Source of the DNA: Spirosomataceae bacterium | GTDB taxonomy: Bacteria; Bacteroidota; Bacteroidia; Cytophagales; Spirosomataceae | Direction of reading: 5' to 3' | NCBI GenBank assembly: GCA_030731175.1 | Contig: JANQUM010000146.1 | Location: forward strand, 1 to 7,725 | DNA length: 7,725 nucleotides | Part shown: piece by piece, positions 6,648 through 7,725 of the stretch | Position numbering within the stretch: position 1 is the first letter of the stretch | How the letters are laid out: each line of letters opens with the position of its first letter | Program-made: the position numbers and the translations under genes | Notes under the pieces: generated by a model | Database searches by the model: none | What the model saw: only the letters and a program-made list of their open reading frames with translations | What the model was told of the DNA's origin: nothing

Positions 6648-6655
6648 TACTTTTG
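6648..6655 (+). promoter_or_regulatory. -7 promoter element for the nucleotidase/lysoplasmalogenase pair
   Basis: TACTTTTG fits TAnnTTTG and is identical to the octamer in front of the lipoprotein gene. The expected start of transcription is near 6660, about 20 nt before the ATG at 6681. No TTG is found at the -33 spacing, because that position falls inside the terminator stem, so the promoter may be weak or helped by another factor. Confidence 0.5.
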
Positions 6656-6680
6656 AAAAAACTCACACATCAAAAATTAT

Positions 6681-7208
6681 ATGAAAAGAATACTCATTGA
6701 CATGGACGATGTCATGGCGGAAACCGGATTGAAGATTCTGGACACTTACAACACTTTATTCAATACTAATTTTAAGAAAGAAGATTTCAATGAAAAGTCG
6801 TTTACAGACCTCTTTAAGGCAGATAATTACTTAAAAGTGAGAACTGAAATTGGCAAATCCGGCTTTTTCAGAGATTTGGCCGTAAAACAAAACGCCGTTG
6901 AGGTGATCGAAAAACTCTACAAAGTCCACGATGTCTACATCGTTTCTGCGGCAACGGAGTTTCCTGAGTCACTTTCCGAAAAAGTGCATTGGCTGAACGA
7001 GCATTTTCCGTTCGTGGAATGGCAAAAAATGGTTTTCTGCGGCTATAAACACATGATTAAAGCCGACGTAATGATTGATGACCACACCAAAAACCTCGAC
7101 TACTTTGAGGGCGAGACCAAGCTGCTTTTTGATGCCATGCACAATCAAAAGGTAACCGGCTATACTCGTGTTACGCATTGGGACGAAATTGGCAAACTAC
7201 TTTTATGA
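6681..7208 (+). CDS. HAD-family 5'(3')-deoxyribonucleotidase-like phosphatase
   Basis: A 175-residue cytoplasmic protein with no signal peptide and about the usual length for the NT5C/YorS-type nucleotidase family. HAD motif I is IDMDDVM (nucleophile Asp7, acid/base Asp9). Motif II is IVSAAT, with Ser89. Motif III is probably Lys123 in CGYKHMIKAD. Motif IV is the MIDD pair Asp133-Asp134, which holds Mg2+. Residues about 15-75 form the small helical cap that shapes the substrate pocket. Family members remove the phosphate from (deoxy)nucleoside 5'- or 3'-monophosphates and are thought to trim dNTP pools; activity here is inferred. The residue before Lys123 is Tyr, where relatives often have Asp (as in the human TRDK motif), which may be neutral. 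The ATG is preceded by a -7 element and an A-rich leader. The stop codon overlaps the next start (ATGA), which suggests translational coupling. Confidence 0.88.
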   Translation: MKRILIDMDDVMAETGLKILDTYNTLFNTNFKKEDFNEKSFTDLFKADNYLKVRTEIGKSGFFRDLAVKQNAVEVIEKLYKVHDVYIVSAATEFPESLSEKVHWLNEHFPFVEWQKMVFCGYKHMIKADVMIDDHTKNLDYFEGETKLLFDAMHNQKVTGYTRVTHWDEIGKLLL

Positions 7209-7725
7209 TAAGTAAAAAGTTCACACTTTTCTTCTTAGTTATTCTTTGCCTTGAAATAATTTCGGGTGAAATTGGATTTACAACGGGCATTTACATCTTA
7301 AAGCCAGCAATTGTGGGTTCATTGATTTATACCGTAGCAAAACATGGTTTTCGGGAAAACAGTGCGTTTATCGCTGCCCTTGTATTTTCGCTGCTCGGAG
7401 ACATTTTGTTGATGTTACCGTCAGAAAATCTGTTCTTGTTCGGTTTGGGGAGTTTCCTGGTTACACATTTATTTTACATCGCTGTATTCAGGAAAAAAGC
7501 GACATTCAAGCCATTTCTAACAGTTGCTTTCTTGATTTCCGTAATAGGGTTTTTCCTGTTGATTTTAAACAATAAAATACCGGAAGCATTAACGCTACCG
7601 GTACTTATTTATATGTTTGTAATTACGGTAATGGGAATAACGGCGAGTTCTATAAATGGCAATAAAATAGCTATTTACTCGCTTTCAATCGGTGCTATTT
7701 TGTTTATTATCTCAGATTCGCTTAT
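7205..7725 (+). CDS. YhhN/TMEM86-family lysoplasmalogenase, 3'-truncated by the window edge
   Basis: The frame starts at ATG 7205, overlapping the upstream TGA by 4 bp, and stays open to the window end (173 complete codons). The product is a multi-pass inner-membrane protein: hydrophobic segments lie around residues 6-19, 34-45, 55-71, 76-95, 104-121, 131-148 and 157-173. Family features are in order: LKP (32-34), FSLLGDILLM with Asp66, FGLGSFLVTHLFYIAVF (79-95) with His88, IYMFVITVMGITA (135-147) and the late SLSIGAILFIISDSL with Asp171. Members of this family, such as mammalian TMEM86B and bacterial LpYhhN, cleave the vinyl-ether bond of lysoplasmalogens; others are of unproven activity. 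About one helix and the C-terminus are missing. It appears to be co-expressed with the nucleotidase. Whether this organism makes plasmalogens cannot be seen here, so the true substrate is open. Confidence 0.88.
   Translation, partial: MISKKFTLFFLVILCLEIISGEIGFTTGIYILKPAIVGSLIYTVAKHGFRENSAFIAALVFSLLGDILLMLPSENLFLFGLGSFLVTHLFYIAVFRKKATFKPFLTVAFLISVIGFFLLILNNKIPEALTLPVLIYMFVITVMGITASSINGNKIAIYSLSIGAILFIISDSL

Noticed and set aside
6574..6684. 36-codon + strand ORF ending in the nucleotidase start (ATGA-type overlap)
   Set aside because: It runs straight through the intrinsic terminator and the -7 promoter element, so it would not be transcribed as an upstream leader; the composition shows no protein signature.

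Overview
The window looks like chromosomal DNA from a member of the Bacteroidota, probably a Cytophagales-like environmental species (the order is a guess). The DNA is moderately AT-rich. Start codons lack purine-rich Shine-Dalgarno sequences and sit in A-rich contexts. Two gene starts are preceded by the Bacteroidota -7 promoter octamer TACTTTTG (consensus TAnnTTTG). The largest gene is a TonB-dependent receptor with an N-terminal carboxypeptidase-regulatory-like domain, and its neighbour is a lipoprotein with a Bacteroidota-type surface-export signal. All six genes lie on the + strand.

Layout: (1) 1-851 is the 3' part of a Gfo/Idh/MocA-family NAD(P)-dependent oxidoreductase. (2) 899-1735 is a secreted outer-membrane beta-barrel protein of unknown role, closed by a strong terminator at 1753-1793. 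(3) 1736-2143 is a gene-free regulatory stretch with two hairpins, a palindrome and a good promoter. (4) 2144-3502 is a surface lipoprotein with two small Cys-rich modules and a beta-helix-like body. It is followed by a strong intrinsic terminator at 3517-3546. (5) 3584-6403 is a 939-residue TonB-dependent receptor. (6) 6404-6680 is an intergenic stretch with an imperfect 19-bp inverted repeat spanning 163 bp, a small internal hairpin, a terminator and a -7 promoter element. (7) 6681-7208 is a HAD-family 5'(3')-deoxyribonucleotidase-like protein. It overlaps by ATGA with (8) 7205-7725, the first three quarters or so of a YhhN/TMEM86-type lysoplasmalogenase that runs off the window.

How the genes may work together: the lipoprotein and the receptor are the natural functional pair. 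They plausibly form a surface-binding lipoprotein plus outer-membrane transporter, like SusD/SusC in layout, but the lipoprotein is beta-helical and has no SusD features. A terminator between them, with no recognisable second promoter, suggests that the receptor is made from read-through at a lower level. The nucleotidase and lysoplasmalogenase appear translationally coupled. The oxidoreductase and the barrel protein show no clear link to the rest. I found no CRISPR array, tRNA, rRNA, transposase or phage gene. The most interesting material is the lipoprotein/receptor pair with its control signals and the inverted-repeat element after the receptor; nothing here proves a new system.
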